Assembly (NCBI RefSeq): GCF_001641695.1
Contig: NZ_LSEF01000092.1
Coordinates: 1-64,000, forward strand
Length of the DNA: 64,000 bases
Source: Bradyrhizobium neotropicale
Lineage (GTDB): Bacteria; Pseudomonadota; Alphaproteobacteria; Rhizobiales; Xanthobacteraceae
Reading direction: 5' to 3'
The notes beneath the pieces were generated by a model. The model saw nothing but the letters and a program-made list of their open reading frames with translations, was not told the origin of the DNA and made no database searches. This document shows, one piece after another, positions 39,883 through 47,862 of this stretch. The translations under genes and the position numbers were made by a program. Numbering within the stretch: position 1 is the first letter of the stretch; each line of letters opens with the position of its first letter.

Positions 39883-41172
39883 TCAGCCTGACAATTCCGG
39901 CTGCCAGTCCCGGAATTTTCGCGCGGCGCCGGTGACGTCCGCGATCGTCCGAAACGTCCCCGTCTCCACCATCATCGCACGTGCCAGCCGCACGGCGCGG
40001 GCTTCGCTGATCGCCCGCCGTTGCGGGTCCTCGATCAGCTCGAAATCGATGTTGTGGGCGAGGCCGAAGATGCGGCGGATGATTTTTGCGGCAGCGAAGC
40101 CGACGGTATCGGCGAAGAGACGCTGCATGTAGGCCTGCCGTTCGGCCTCAAGCCACACCGCGCCCTTCTCGCCGACAAAGAGCGTGGCCGGATACGCATC
40201 GCCCGCGGCTTCAGTCCGCCAGAGTTCGAGGAACTTTCGTTCGAACTCGCTCCAGACTCTCTCGACCGTTTCGAGCACCCAAACCTCGAAGGAACGCCGC
40301 TCGCCCGGCGTGCGCTCATGGCCGGCGGAGGCGAAATAGGCCATCAGGAGATTGGCAATGACGGCGCCGACGTCGAACCCCATCGGGCCGTAGAATGCGA
40401 ATTCGGGATCGATCACCCGTGTCTCGCTATCCGTGACCATGATCGAGCCGGTATGAAGATCGCCATGGAGCAGCGCCTCAGGGCTCGCCATGAACTTCAG
40501 CTTCAGCCGCGAGATGGCCACATGCAGCTCCATGTCCTCGCGGAGGCTCGCGGCCAGGGCATCGAGGTAAGGCGCGGTCCAGCGGTTCTGCTCGGCGACG
40601 CGATAGGGATCGGTGAAGATCAAATCCTCGGTGATCTTGCACAGCGCATGATTGCCGGCGAAGGCCGCAATGGCCTCCTTCTTGTCCGCGGCGGCGAGCG
40701 CGAGGTCGGACGTGAAGAACAGCGTCCGCGCCATGAAGGTGGTGATGTCCTCGACGAAGCGCGGATAGTGCGTTGCCGCGATCAGCCCCTTGCGCATGAT
40801 GATGTGGGGCTGCAGCAGCTCCATCACCGTCAGCGCCAACACCTCGTTGTGATGCAGCAACGCCGGCACGAGGCCGGGCGCCAGCTCGGCCTGCCGCGAC
40901 AGCGCCAGATATTCGTAATGGGCCCGCGACAGCGGCAGCGGCCAGCTCTCGCCGACGAGGCGAACGTAAGGCAGCGCCTGCTTCACGGCGATGCCGCCGC
41001 GCGCGCCCTTCACGATGAAGACGAGGTTGAGATTGCCGTCGCCGACCTCGGTGATCGACCAGGCGGCGGGCTGCCCGCCGAGGGCCGCCGCGAGGTCCGG
41101 CAGGCCTGCGAGATAATCCCGCAAGGCCGCCTCATGCAGAATCCGATAGCCCCCTGCCCGCCCCTGCGTCAT
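39883..41172 (-). CDS. mtnK: S-methyl-5-thioribose kinase
   Basis: The ~429-residue protein phosphorylates methylthioribose in the methionine salvage pathway, ATP-dependent, in the cytosol. Family features are the start RILHEAALRDYLAGLPDLAA, WSITEVGDGNLNLVFIVKG, the choline-kinase-like catalytic loop LLHGDLHTGSIMV and VIDPEFAFYGPMGFDVGAVI. ATG at 41172 (MTQGRAGG) fits the family start; the 36-codon upstream extension runs through palindromic repeats. The usual partner mtnA (methylthioribose-1-phosphate isomerase) is not adjacent. Confidence 0.92.
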   Translation of the reverse strand: MTQGRAGGYRILHEAALRDYLAGLPDLAAALGGQPAAWSITEVGDGNLNLVFIVKGARGGIAVKQALPYVRLVGESWPLPLSRAHYEYLALSRQAELAPGLVPALLHHNEVLALTVMELLQPHIIMRKGLIAATHYPRFVEDITTFMARTLFFTSDLALAAADKKEAIAAFAGNHALCKITEDLIFTDPYRVAEQNRWTAPYLDALAASLREDMELHVAISRLKLKFMASPEALLHGDLHTGSIMVTDSETRVIDPEFAFYGPMGFDVGAVIANLLMAYFASAGHERTPGERRSFEVWVLETVERVWSEFERKFLELWRTEAAGDAYPATLFVGEKGAVWLEAERQAYMQRLFADTVGFAAAKIIRRIFGLAHNIDFELIEDPQRRAISEARAVRLARAMMVETGTFRTIADVTGAARKFRDWQPELSG

Positions 41173-41189
41173 GACGATCCCATCCCATC

Positions 41190-41273
41190 CTAAAGCGCGA
41201 TGAGATCGCGCTTTAGGTTGTTGTTTGAGCATGATCTTTTCGGAAAACCGCTTCGCGCTTTTCCGGATCATGC
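41190..41273. repeat. two adjacent palindromic repeats upstream of mtnK
   Basis: The first is a perfect 12-base stem (CTAAAGCGCGAT / ATCGCGCTTTAG, 41190-41216) with a GAG loop. The second (41229-41273) begins GCATGATCTTTTCGGAAAAC and ends TTCCGGATCATGC. A copy of the second is at 42370-42414. They look like REP elements rather than operators. Confidence 0.8.
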
Positions 41274-41290
41274 CCGTCATGGCCGGATCG

Positions 41291-41638
41291 TTACTCCCGC
41301 TCCAGGAAGCTCGAGCCGATCTCGGCCTTTCTTTTGATCGGATCGTAGTCGCAATAGACGCTGTCCGCCACCAGCGTGTAGCTGGCGCTGACGTTGTATT
41401 TGTCTGTTTTGACCGAGTTCAGCCCGATGACCGAGGTGCTTTTGCCGCCGTTCCATTTGAACGGCGTCGAGCTCTTGGCCTGCTCGCAGGCCATGACCGC
41501 CTCGTTGAAGACGTAGCCTTCGACGAACGCCTTGAGGGTCCGGGCCTGCACGGCGATCTTCCACTCGACATAGCCGATGGCACCGAGACCCGCGACGATC
41601 AGCACCAGAAGCGCAATGACGATCCTTTGAAAAGTCAT
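41291..41638 (-). CDS. small membrane-anchored protein of unknown function
   Basis: The 115-residue product begins MTFQRIVIALLVLIVAGLGA, one N-terminal membrane anchor, followed by a periplasmic part with conserved-looking Cys (VMACEQAK; VYCDYDP) that could form a disulphide. GGGGGACAA lies just before the ATG at 41638. It is 25 bases from the DUF1467 gene upstream in the same direction. No known family was recognised. Confidence 0.65.
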   Translation of the reverse strand: MTFQRIVIALLVLIVAGLGAIGYVEWKIAVQARTLKAFVEGYVFNEAVMACEQAKSSTPFKWNGGKSTSVIGLNSVKTDKYNVSASYTLVADSVYCDYDPIKRKAEIGSSFLERE

Positions 41639-41663
41639 TTGTCCCCCCAACAACGAACAAACT

Positions 41664-41939
41664 CTAGAACGGCATTCCCATCAATTTCGACAAACGTTCG
41701 ATCGACAAATATCCGGCGTGGTAGGCCGCCATGCCGAGCGCAAAGATGATCGCCGAGATGATCGTGGTCCAGATCAGCTTGCTCCGCATGCCGGTCAGGA
41801 TCGGCGCGCCGGGATCGGTGCCGGGCGCTCCGACGCCGTCCTCGTGCTGGCTGCGCACGCCGAACGGCAGCGTCAAAAACAGCGCGATCCACCAGATGAC
41901 GAAGTAGATCGCGAGCGCGGTTGAGATCTGGTAGGCCAT
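41664..41939 (-). CDS. DUF1467 family membrane protein
   Basis: The 91-residue protein has two membrane helices (IYFVIWWIALFLTLPFGVRS near residues 11-28; IWTTIISAIIFALGMAAYHA near 56-75) around a loop with EDGVGAPGTDPGAPILTGMR. This is the DUF1467 pattern, an alphaproteobacterial family of unknown function. It lies nine bases after the methylmalonyl-CoA epimerase gene. I recall this order (epimerase, DUF1467) as common in Rhizobiales. Confidence 0.85.
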   Translation of the reverse strand: MAYQISTALAIYFVIWWIALFLTLPFGVRSQHEDGVGAPGTDPGAPILTGMRSKLIWTTIISAIIFALGMAAYHAGYLSIERLSKLMGMPF

Positions 41940-41948
41940 GGGGTGGCC

Positions 41949-42353
41949 TTATGCCTGCTCGATCTCGACGAGCGCGCCGGAAAAGTCCTTGGGGTGCAGG
42001 AACAGCACCGGCTTGCCATGCGCGCCGATTTTCGGCACGCCGTCGCCGAGCACCCGCGCGCCCTCCTTCACCAGCGCATCGCGCGAGACGATGATGTCGA
42101 CCACCTCGTAGCAGACGTGGTGGATGCCGCCGTCGGCATTGCGCTCGAGGAATTTTGCGATCGGCGAGCCCTCGCCATAGGGCTCGATGAACTCGATCTT
42201 GGTGTTCGGCAGGGTCACGAACACGGTGGTGACGCCATGCTCGGGCAGCGCGACGGCTTCCGAGATCTGCGCCCCGAACGCGGCGCCGTAGATCTTGGCG
42301 GCCTTGACGGCATCCTTGGTCGCGATCGCGACATGGTTGAGCCGGCCCAGCAT
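41949..42353 (-). CDS. mce: methylmalonyl-CoA epimerase
   Basis: The 134-residue protein converts (2S)- and (2R)-methylmalonyl-CoA, joining propionyl-CoA breakdown to the TCA cycle. It shows the vicinal-oxygen-chelate fold: LNHVAIATKDAVKAAKIYGA with the first metal His, VFVTLPNTKIEFIEPYGEGS, GGIHHVCYEVVDI with the second His, and the final Glu in ALVEIEQA. The length is typical. The gene lies in the block after ribonuclease J, separated by a REP element. Confidence 0.92.
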   Translation of the reverse strand: MLGRLNHVAIATKDAVKAAKIYGAAFGAQISEAVALPEHGVTTVFVTLPNTKIEFIEPYGEGSPIAKFLERNADGGIHHVCYEVVDIIVSRDALVKEGARVLGDGVPKIGAHGKPVLFLHPKDFSGALVEIEQA

Positions 42354-42369
42354 GGTTCTCTCCCTTCGC

Positions 42370-42414
42370 GCATGATCCGGAAAAGTGTGAAACGGTTTTC
42401 CGAAAAGATCACGC
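42370..42414. repeat. palindromic repeat, second copy
   Basis: GCATGATCCGGAAAAGTGTG to TTTTCCGAAAAGATCACGC. It is the inverted counterpart of the element at 41229-41273 with a few changes. It sits between rnj and mce and may affect mRNA stability. Confidence 0.78.
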
Positions 42415-42419
42415 TTAAA

Positions 42420-44090
42420 TTAGACTGTCAGCACATGTACCAGACAGGGGGGCTTTTTGCCCCAATGTTCGTTGATCACCGCCCGCACCGCGCGTCGGAC
42501 CGACTCGCCCAGCGCGTCGGGATCTCGGCGGCGCGGCTTGGGCAGGCCTTCGATGGTGGAGACCACGGCGTCGAAGACGAGCTCGTCGAAGGCCTCGCCC
42601 GCCTTATTCTTCTCGGGGATGCCGACGAGATCAACCTCGGGATCGTCGGCGAGCTCGCCCTGCTCGGTCATGGCGATGGCCACGAAGGCACAGCCGGAAA
42701 ACGCCATCCGGCGCCGCTCGACCACGGCGCGCGACTTGGAGTCTTCGAGGATCGTGCCGTCCTTGTAGAGCCGGCCCGACGGCACCTCGCCGACGATGCC
42801 GGGATCGCCGGGACCGAGCTTCACCAGATCGCCGTTGCGGCAGACCAGGACGCGCGGCACGCCGGCGGCGCGCGCAAGCTTGGCGTGCTCGTGCAGGTGC
42901 AGGGCCTCGCCATGGACGGGGATCAACAGCTGCGGCTTGGTCCAGGCGATCATGTCGCGCAATTCGTCGCGGCGCGGATGGCCGGAAACATGAACCAGAT
43001 GGTCACGGTCGGTGATGATTTCGACGCCCTGGAGCACCAGATTGTTGATGATCGAGCCGACGGCCTTTTCGTTGCCGGGAATGGTGCGCGAGGAGAAGAT
43101 CACACTGTCGCCGCGGTTGAGCGTGATCTCGGGATGGTCGTCATTGGCGATGCGGGCCAGCGCCGCGCGCGGCTCGCCCTGGCTGCCGGTGCACAGCGCC
43201 AGCACCTTGTCCTGCGGAAGATGGCCGTAGACCTCCGGCGAGCGGAAATTCTGCACGCCGTCGAGATAGCCGGTCTCGCGCGCGACCTGCACCACCCGCT
43301 CCATGGCGCGCCCGACCACGACGACCTCGCGGTCGGCGGCCTTCGCAGCATCGGCCACGGCCTTGATGCGCGCGACGTTGGAGGCGAATGTCGTCACGGC
43401 GACCCGGCCCTTGGCGGCCTTGACCAGCTCGATGATGGTCTTGGCGACCTCGGCTTCCGAGGGCGAGCGGCCGTCGCGCACGGCGTTGGTGGAATCGCCG
43501 ATCAGGGCAAGCACGCCCTCCTCGCCCAGTTCGCGCAGCCGCTTTTCATCGGTCGGACTCCCAAGGGTCGGGGTCGGGTCGATCTTCCAGTCGCCGGTGT
43601 GCAGCACCGTGCCGGCCTCGGTGTGGATCGCCAGCGCGTGCGCTTCCGGAATCGAATGCGCGACCGGGATGAACTCGACGTTGAACGGGCCGACATCGAT
43701 GCGGCCGCCGGATGGCACCACGGTCACCGGAATCTTCGGCTGGTTGCGCTCGGCCGCGCATTTGGCCTCGAACAGCGCCGCACTGAACTGCGTCGCGTAG
43801 ATCGGGCATTGCAGCTTCGGCCAGAGATCGATGATGGCGCCGAAATGGTCCTCATGAGCGTGGGTGAGCACCAGCCCCATCAGGTTCTTGCGTTCCTTCT
43901 CCAGGAAACTGATGTCGGGCATGATCAGGTCGATGCCCGGCAGATGCTCCTCGTCGCCAAAGGACACGCCGAGATCGACCGCGAGCCAGGCGCGCTGGTG
44001 GCGGTTGCCGAGGCCGTAGATCGACAGGTTCATGCCGATCTCGCCGACGCCACCGAGCGGCGCAAAGACCAGTTCGTCGGGCCTCGCCAT
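42420..44090 (-). CDS. rnj: ribonuclease J
   Basis: The 556-residue protein is a metallo-beta-lactamase-fold 5' exo- and endoribonuclease for mRNA decay and RNA maturation. The metal-binding motif LTHAHEDHFGAI, LHTGDWKIDPTP, IGDSTNAVRDGRSPSE, ALCTGSQGEPRAALARIAND and VHVSGHPRRDELRDMI are all present. ATG at 44090 overlaps the stop of birA as TGATG; an in-frame GTG precedes it. Alphaproteobacteria use RNase J alongside RNase E. Confidence 0.94.
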   Translation of the reverse strand: MARPDELVFAPLGGVGEIGMNLSIYGLGNRHQRAWLAVDLGVSFGDEEHLPGIDLIMPDISFLEKERKNLMGLVLTHAHEDHFGAIIDLWPKLQCPIYATQFSAALFEAKCAAERNQPKIPVTVVPSGGRIDVGPFNVEFIPVAHSIPEAHALAIHTEAGTVLHTGDWKIDPTPTLGSPTDEKRLRELGEEGVLALIGDSTNAVRDGRSPSEAEVAKTIIELVKAAKGRVAVTTFASNVARIKAVADAAKAADREVVVVGRAMERVVQVARETGYLDGVQNFRSPEVYGHLPQDKVLALCTGSQGEPRAALARIANDDHPEITLNRGDSVIFSSRTIPGNEKAVGSIINNLVLQGVEIITDRDHLVHVSGHPRRDELRDMIAWTKPQLLIPVHGEALHLHEHAKLARAAGVPRVLVCRNGDLVKLGPGDPGIVGEVPSGRLYKDGTILEDSKSRAVVERRRMAFSGCAFVAIAMTEQGELADDPEVDLVGIPEKNKAGEAFDELVFDAVVSTIEGLPKPRRRDPDALGESVRRAVRAVINEHWGKKPPCLVHVLTV

Positions 44091-44896
44091 CACGCAGCTC
44101 CCACGGAGGCGGCCGCGCCGAAGAACACCTCGCCCGCGGCCACGGGCACGCGCCGCCCCTCCGCGGTGCGGACGATCAGGCAGCCGGTGTCGTCGATCGT
44201 GTCAAAAATGCCTTCGAGCGTCATCGTTCCCGTATGGATCGCGACCTTCTCGCCGAGGCCGGCGGCGCGCTCCAGCCAGAGGCGGCGGATCTCGGCAAAG
44301 CCGCGGCCATTGTCCCAGATGCCGCGGAACTCCACCCAGGCGTCCGACAGCGCCGCGAACAATTCTTCCGCGCTGATTTGAATGCCGAGTGCGGCCAGCG
44401 ACACCGCTGGTGTCGGCGTGCCCTCAGGCGCTGCGACGACGTTGGTGCCGATGCCAGCGACCACGGCGAGGCGGTCGCCGACGGCCTCGGCCTCGAGCCC
44501 GATGCCGACCAGCTTCTTGCCACCGGCCAAGACGTCGTTCGGCCATTTCAGGACGTAGCGGGGCCGGTCCGGACCAAGGCGCAGTGCCGCCTCCAGGCTG
44601 ACCTTCTCCAGGGCGGCCTCCTCGGCCAGCCCAGCCGCGAAGCCGATCGTTGCGGCAACAGAAGGCGCGACGTCCATGACTTCGAGGATGCTGGCCGCCA
44701 GATTGCCCCGCGGCGCGATCCAGGCGCGCTGGCGCCGGCCACGGCCGGCGGTCTGCTCTGTCGTCACGAACCAGATCGGGCCGCGCTCGCCGGCCCGGGC
44801 GCGTTCAATCGCCTCGGTATTGGTCGAGCCGATCTGATCGAAGGCTGCGAGCCGGTGGCCCGCGGACGATGCGCGAGGACCGAGCGCGAACCCCAT
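44090..44896 (-). CDS. birA: biotin-[acetyl-CoA-carboxylase] ligase
   Basis: The 268-residue enzyme attaches biotin to carboxylase carrier proteins using ATP. Visible are the biotin-binding and P-loop-like region TAGRGRRQRAWIAPRGNLAA, the KWPNDVLAGGKKLVGIGLEA motif with catalytic Lys, and VVAGIGTNVVAAP. It lacks an N-terminal DNA-binding domain, so it is enzyme only, not a repressor. It starts just one base after the nuoN stop and overlaps rnj, so it is probably read from the nuo transcript. Confidence 0.93.
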   Translation of the reverse strand: MGFALGPRASSAGHRLAAFDQIGSTNTEAIERARAGERGPIWFVTTEQTAGRGRRQRAWIAPRGNLAASILEVMDVAPSVAATIGFAAGLAEEAALEKVSLEAALRLGPDRPRYVLKWPNDVLAGGKKLVGIGLEAEAVGDRLAVVAGIGTNVVAAPEGTPTPAVSLAALGIQISAEELFAALSDAWVEFRGIWDNGRGFAEIRRLWLERAAGLGEKVAIHTGTMTLEGIFDTIDDTGCLIVRTAEGRRVPVAAGEVFFGAAASVGAA

Positions 44897-44897
44897 C

Positions 44898-46334
44898 CTA
44901 GAACAGCGACTTTGCCGCTGCGGAGGCCACGCTCACCACCGGGCCCGCGAACAGCGCAAACAGGATGTTGAAGAGGCCGGCGACCGCCAGAACCGTCCGC
45001 ACCTCGACGCGCACCGGGTCGACCTGACCGGCCGGCTCGTCGAAATACATCGTCTTGACGATGGCGAGATAGTAGTAGGCGCCCACCACGCTGGTCAGCA
45101 CGCCGATGACCGCGAGCGTGAACAGGTTGGCCTTGATCGCGGCGACGAACACGTACCACTTGGCGAAGAAGCCGGCGAGCGGCGGGATGCCGGCGAGCGA
45201 GAACAGCAACATCGCGAACAGGAAGGCGAGCAGCGGGTTGGTCCGCGACAGGCCGGCGAAATCGCTGATCTGCTCGACCGCCTGGCCGTTGCGCTTCATG
45301 GCGAGGATGACGGAGAACGAGCCGAGCGTCATCGCCACATATATCACGATGTACATCAGCACGCCCTGCGCGCCCTCGACCGTGCCGGAGGCGAGGCCGA
45401 CCAGGGCAAAACCCATATGGCCGATCGAGGAATAGGCCATCAGGCGCTTGATGTTGGTCTGGCCGATCGCGGCGAAGGAGCCGAGCGCCATCGAGGCGAT
45501 CGAGACGAACACCAGGATCTGCTGCCACTGCGGCACGATGCCGGGGAACGCAGTCAGCGTCGCGCGGGTGAAGACGGCAAGTGCCGCAACCTTCGGCGCA
45601 GAAGCGAAGAAGGCCGTTACCGGCGTCGGCGCGCCCTCATAGACGTCGGGCGTCCACATGTGGAACGGCACCGCCGAGATCTTGAAGCAGAGGCCGGCAA
45701 GCAGGAAGACGAGGCCGAACACGAGACCGACATTCGCGGTCGTCGCAGCGGCCGCGATGCCGGCGAAGCTGACCGTGCCGGTGAAGCCGTAGATCAGCGA
45801 GGCGCCGTACAGCAGCATGCCCGAGGACAGCGCACCCAGCACGAAATACTTCAGGCCCGCCTCGTTCGACTTGGCATTGTCCCGGTTGGAGGCCGCAACG
45901 ACATAGAGCGCGAGCGACATCAGCTCGAGGCCCAGATAGAGCATGATCAGGTCGCCCGCCGAGATCAGCACCATCATGCCGAGGGTCGAGAGCAGCACCA
46001 GGATCGAATATTCGAAGATGCGGCGCGACGGGTCGGAGAGGAACTCCGTCGACAGAAGCAGCGTCACGGCCGAGCCGATCAGCGCCAGGATCTTCATGAA
46101 GCGCGCGAAATCGTCGACGATGAAGCTGCCGCCGAAGGTCACCTGCTTGCCGGCCGGCTGCAGGTATTCGAGCACGCCGACGACGATCAGGAGCAAAACC
46201 GCGAGCGAGGTGACCGCCCTGGTCGTCCCCTGCCCGCGATAGGCGCCCAGCATCAGGAGCGCCATGCTGCCGACCGCGAGCACGAGCTCGGGCACGACCG
46301 GCGCCAGTTGATATCCTGCAGTCTCAAAGCTCAT
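44898..46334 (-). CDS. nuoN: NADH-quinone oxidoreductase subunit N
   Basis: This 478-residue antiporter-like subunit of complex I has about 14 membrane helices. The proton-channel region shows LGALSSGMLLYGASLIYGFT, the HMWTPDVYEGAPTPVTAFFA motif and AYSSIGHMGFALVGLASGT. It pumps protons in the inner membrane as part of respiratory NADH oxidation. Last nuo gene; birA follows directly. Confidence 0.96.
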   Translation of the reverse strand: MSFETAGYQLAPVVPELVLAVGSMALLMLGAYRGQGTTRAVTSLAVLLLIVVGVLEYLQPAGKQVTFGGSFIVDDFARFMKILALIGSAVTLLLSTEFLSDPSRRIFEYSILVLLSTLGMMVLISAGDLIMLYLGLELMSLALYVVAASNRDNAKSNEAGLKYFVLGALSSGMLLYGASLIYGFTGTVSFAGIAAAATTANVGLVFGLVFLLAGLCFKISAVPFHMWTPDVYEGAPTPVTAFFASAPKVAALAVFTRATLTAFPGIVPQWQQILVFVSIASMALGSFAAIGQTNIKRLMAYSSIGHMGFALVGLASGTVEGAQGVLMYIVIYVAMTLGSFSVILAMKRNGQAVEQISDFAGLSRTNPLLAFLFAMLLFSLAGIPPLAGFFAKWYVFVAAIKANLFTLAVIGVLTSVVGAYYYLAIVKTMYFDEPAGQVDPVRVEVRTVLAVAGLFNILFALFAGPVVSVASAAAKSLF

Positions 46335-46356
46335 GGCGATATCCTGACCTGCCCGC

Positions 46357-47862
46357 TCACTGGAGCAGTGCGGCGGCCTTCACGGCCGTCACCGCGGTGT
46401 TGTAATTGTTGACGAGTTGCTGGACCGAGGCGGCCGACATGTCGAGCACCGGCTTCGGATAGACGCCGAACAGGATCGTCAGCGCGATCAGCGGGAACAG
46501 CGTCACGCACTCCCGGAAGGTGAGGTCCTTGATGGTCATCAGCGACGGCTTCACCAGCGCGCCGAACACGACCTTGCGATAGAGCCAGAGCGCATAGCAG
46601 GCCGACAGGATGACGCCCGTCGAGGCGAAGAACGCGGTCGGGATCGAGGTCTTGAAGGTGCCGAGCAACGTCATGAACTCGCCGACGAAGCCGCTCGTGC
46701 CGGGCAGACCGACATTGGCCATGGTGAAGATCATGAAGGTCATGGCGTAGAGCGGCATCCGGTTGACGAGGCCGCCATAGGCCGCGATCTCGCGGGTATG
46801 CATGCGGTCGTAGACGATGCCGACGCAGAGGAACAGCGCGCCGGAGACGATGCCGTGCGAGATCATCTGGAACACGCCGCCGGCGACACCCTGCATGGTG
46901 CCGGCGAAGATGCCCATGGTGACGAATCCCATATGCGCGACCGAGGAGTACGCGATCAGCTTCTTCATGTCCTCCTGCATCATCGCCACCAGCGAGGTGT
47001 AGATGATGGCGATGGTCGAGAGCGTGAAGATCAGCGGCGCAAAGTCGTGCGAGGCGAGCGGGAACATCGGCAGCGAGAAGCGCAGGAAGCCGTAGCCACC
47101 CATCTTCAGGAGGATCGCCGCCAGGATCACCGAGCCCGCGGTCGGCGCCTCGACGTGCGCGTCGGGCAGCCAGGTGTGCACCGGCCACATCGGCATCTTC
47201 ACCGCGAAGGAAGCGAAGAAGGCGAGCCAGGCCCAGGTCTGCAAAGACCGCGGCACGGCCGTGTGCATCAGCGTCGGGATGTCGGTGGTGTTGCCGTTCC
47301 AGTACAGCGCCATGATGGCGAGCAGCATCAAGACCGAGCCGAGCAGCGTGTAGAGGAAGAACTTGAAGGAGGCGTAGACCCGGCGCGGGCCGCCCCAGAC
47401 GCCGATGATCAGGAACATCGGAATCAGGCCACCCTCGAAGAACAGGTAGAACAGCACGAGGTCGATCGCCGAGAAGGTGCCGACCATCAGCGTTTCCAGG
47501 ATCAGGAACGCCATCATGTATTCGCGGACCCGGCTCGTGACCTTCCAGCTCGCGATGATGCAGAACGGCATCAAGGCGGTGGTCAGGATCACGAAGGGCA
47601 GCGAAATGCCGTCCACGCCCATGTGGTAGGTGATGCCGGTGGCGAGCCAGTTCGCCTTCTCGACGAACTGGAAGTCGGCGGTCGAGGAATCGAAGCGCGC
47701 CACCAGGATCAGTGACACCGCAAAGGTGATCAGCGTGGTCCAGAGCGCGATCCAGCGCGAGTTGCGCTGCGCCGCCTCGTCATCGCCGCGGCTGAGATAG
47801 ACGATCAGCGCGCCGACCAGCGGCAGGAAGGTGGTGACGGAAAGGATGGGCCAGGTTGTCAT
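46357..47862 (-). CDS. nuoM: NADH-quinone oxidoreductase subunit M
   Basis: The 501-residue antiporter-like subunit of complex I has about 14 helices. Family motifs are FFEGGLIPMFLIIGVWGGP, PMWPVHTWLPDAHVEAPTAG and AYSSVAHMGFVTMGIFAGT. It starts directly after nuoL and ends 22 bases before nuoN. Confidence 0.96.
   Translation of the reverse strand: MTTWPILSVTTFLPLVGALIVYLSRGDDEAAQRNSRWIALWTTLITFAVSLILVARFDSSTADFQFVEKANWLATGITYHMGVDGISLPFVILTTALMPFCIIASWKVTSRVREYMMAFLILETLMVGTFSAIDLVLFYLFFEGGLIPMFLIIGVWGGPRRVYASFKFFLYTLLGSVLMLLAIMALYWNGNTTDIPTLMHTAVPRSLQTWAWLAFFASFAVKMPMWPVHTWLPDAHVEAPTAGSVILAAILLKMGGYGFLRFSLPMFPLASHDFAPLIFTLSTIAIIYTSLVAMMQEDMKKLIAYSSVAHMGFVTMGIFAGTMQGVAGGVFQMISHGIVSGALFLCVGIVYDRMHTREIAAYGGLVNRMPLYAMTFMIFTMANVGLPGTSGFVGEFMTLLGTFKTSIPTAFFASTGVILSACYALWLYRKVVFGALVKPSLMTIKDLTFRECVTLFPLIALTILFGVYPKPVLDMSAASVQQLVNNYNTAVTAVKAAALLQ

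Noticed and set aside
39883..41290. SAM riboswitch for mtnK
   Set aside because: Only REP-type palindromes are present upstream; no SAM-I or SAM-II core pattern was seen.
41943..44381. 812-codon plus-strand open frame opposite mce, rnj and birA
   Set aside because: It runs antisense to three well-supported genes and has the Arg/Gly/Asp/His-rich look of a GC-rich shadow frame with no domain.
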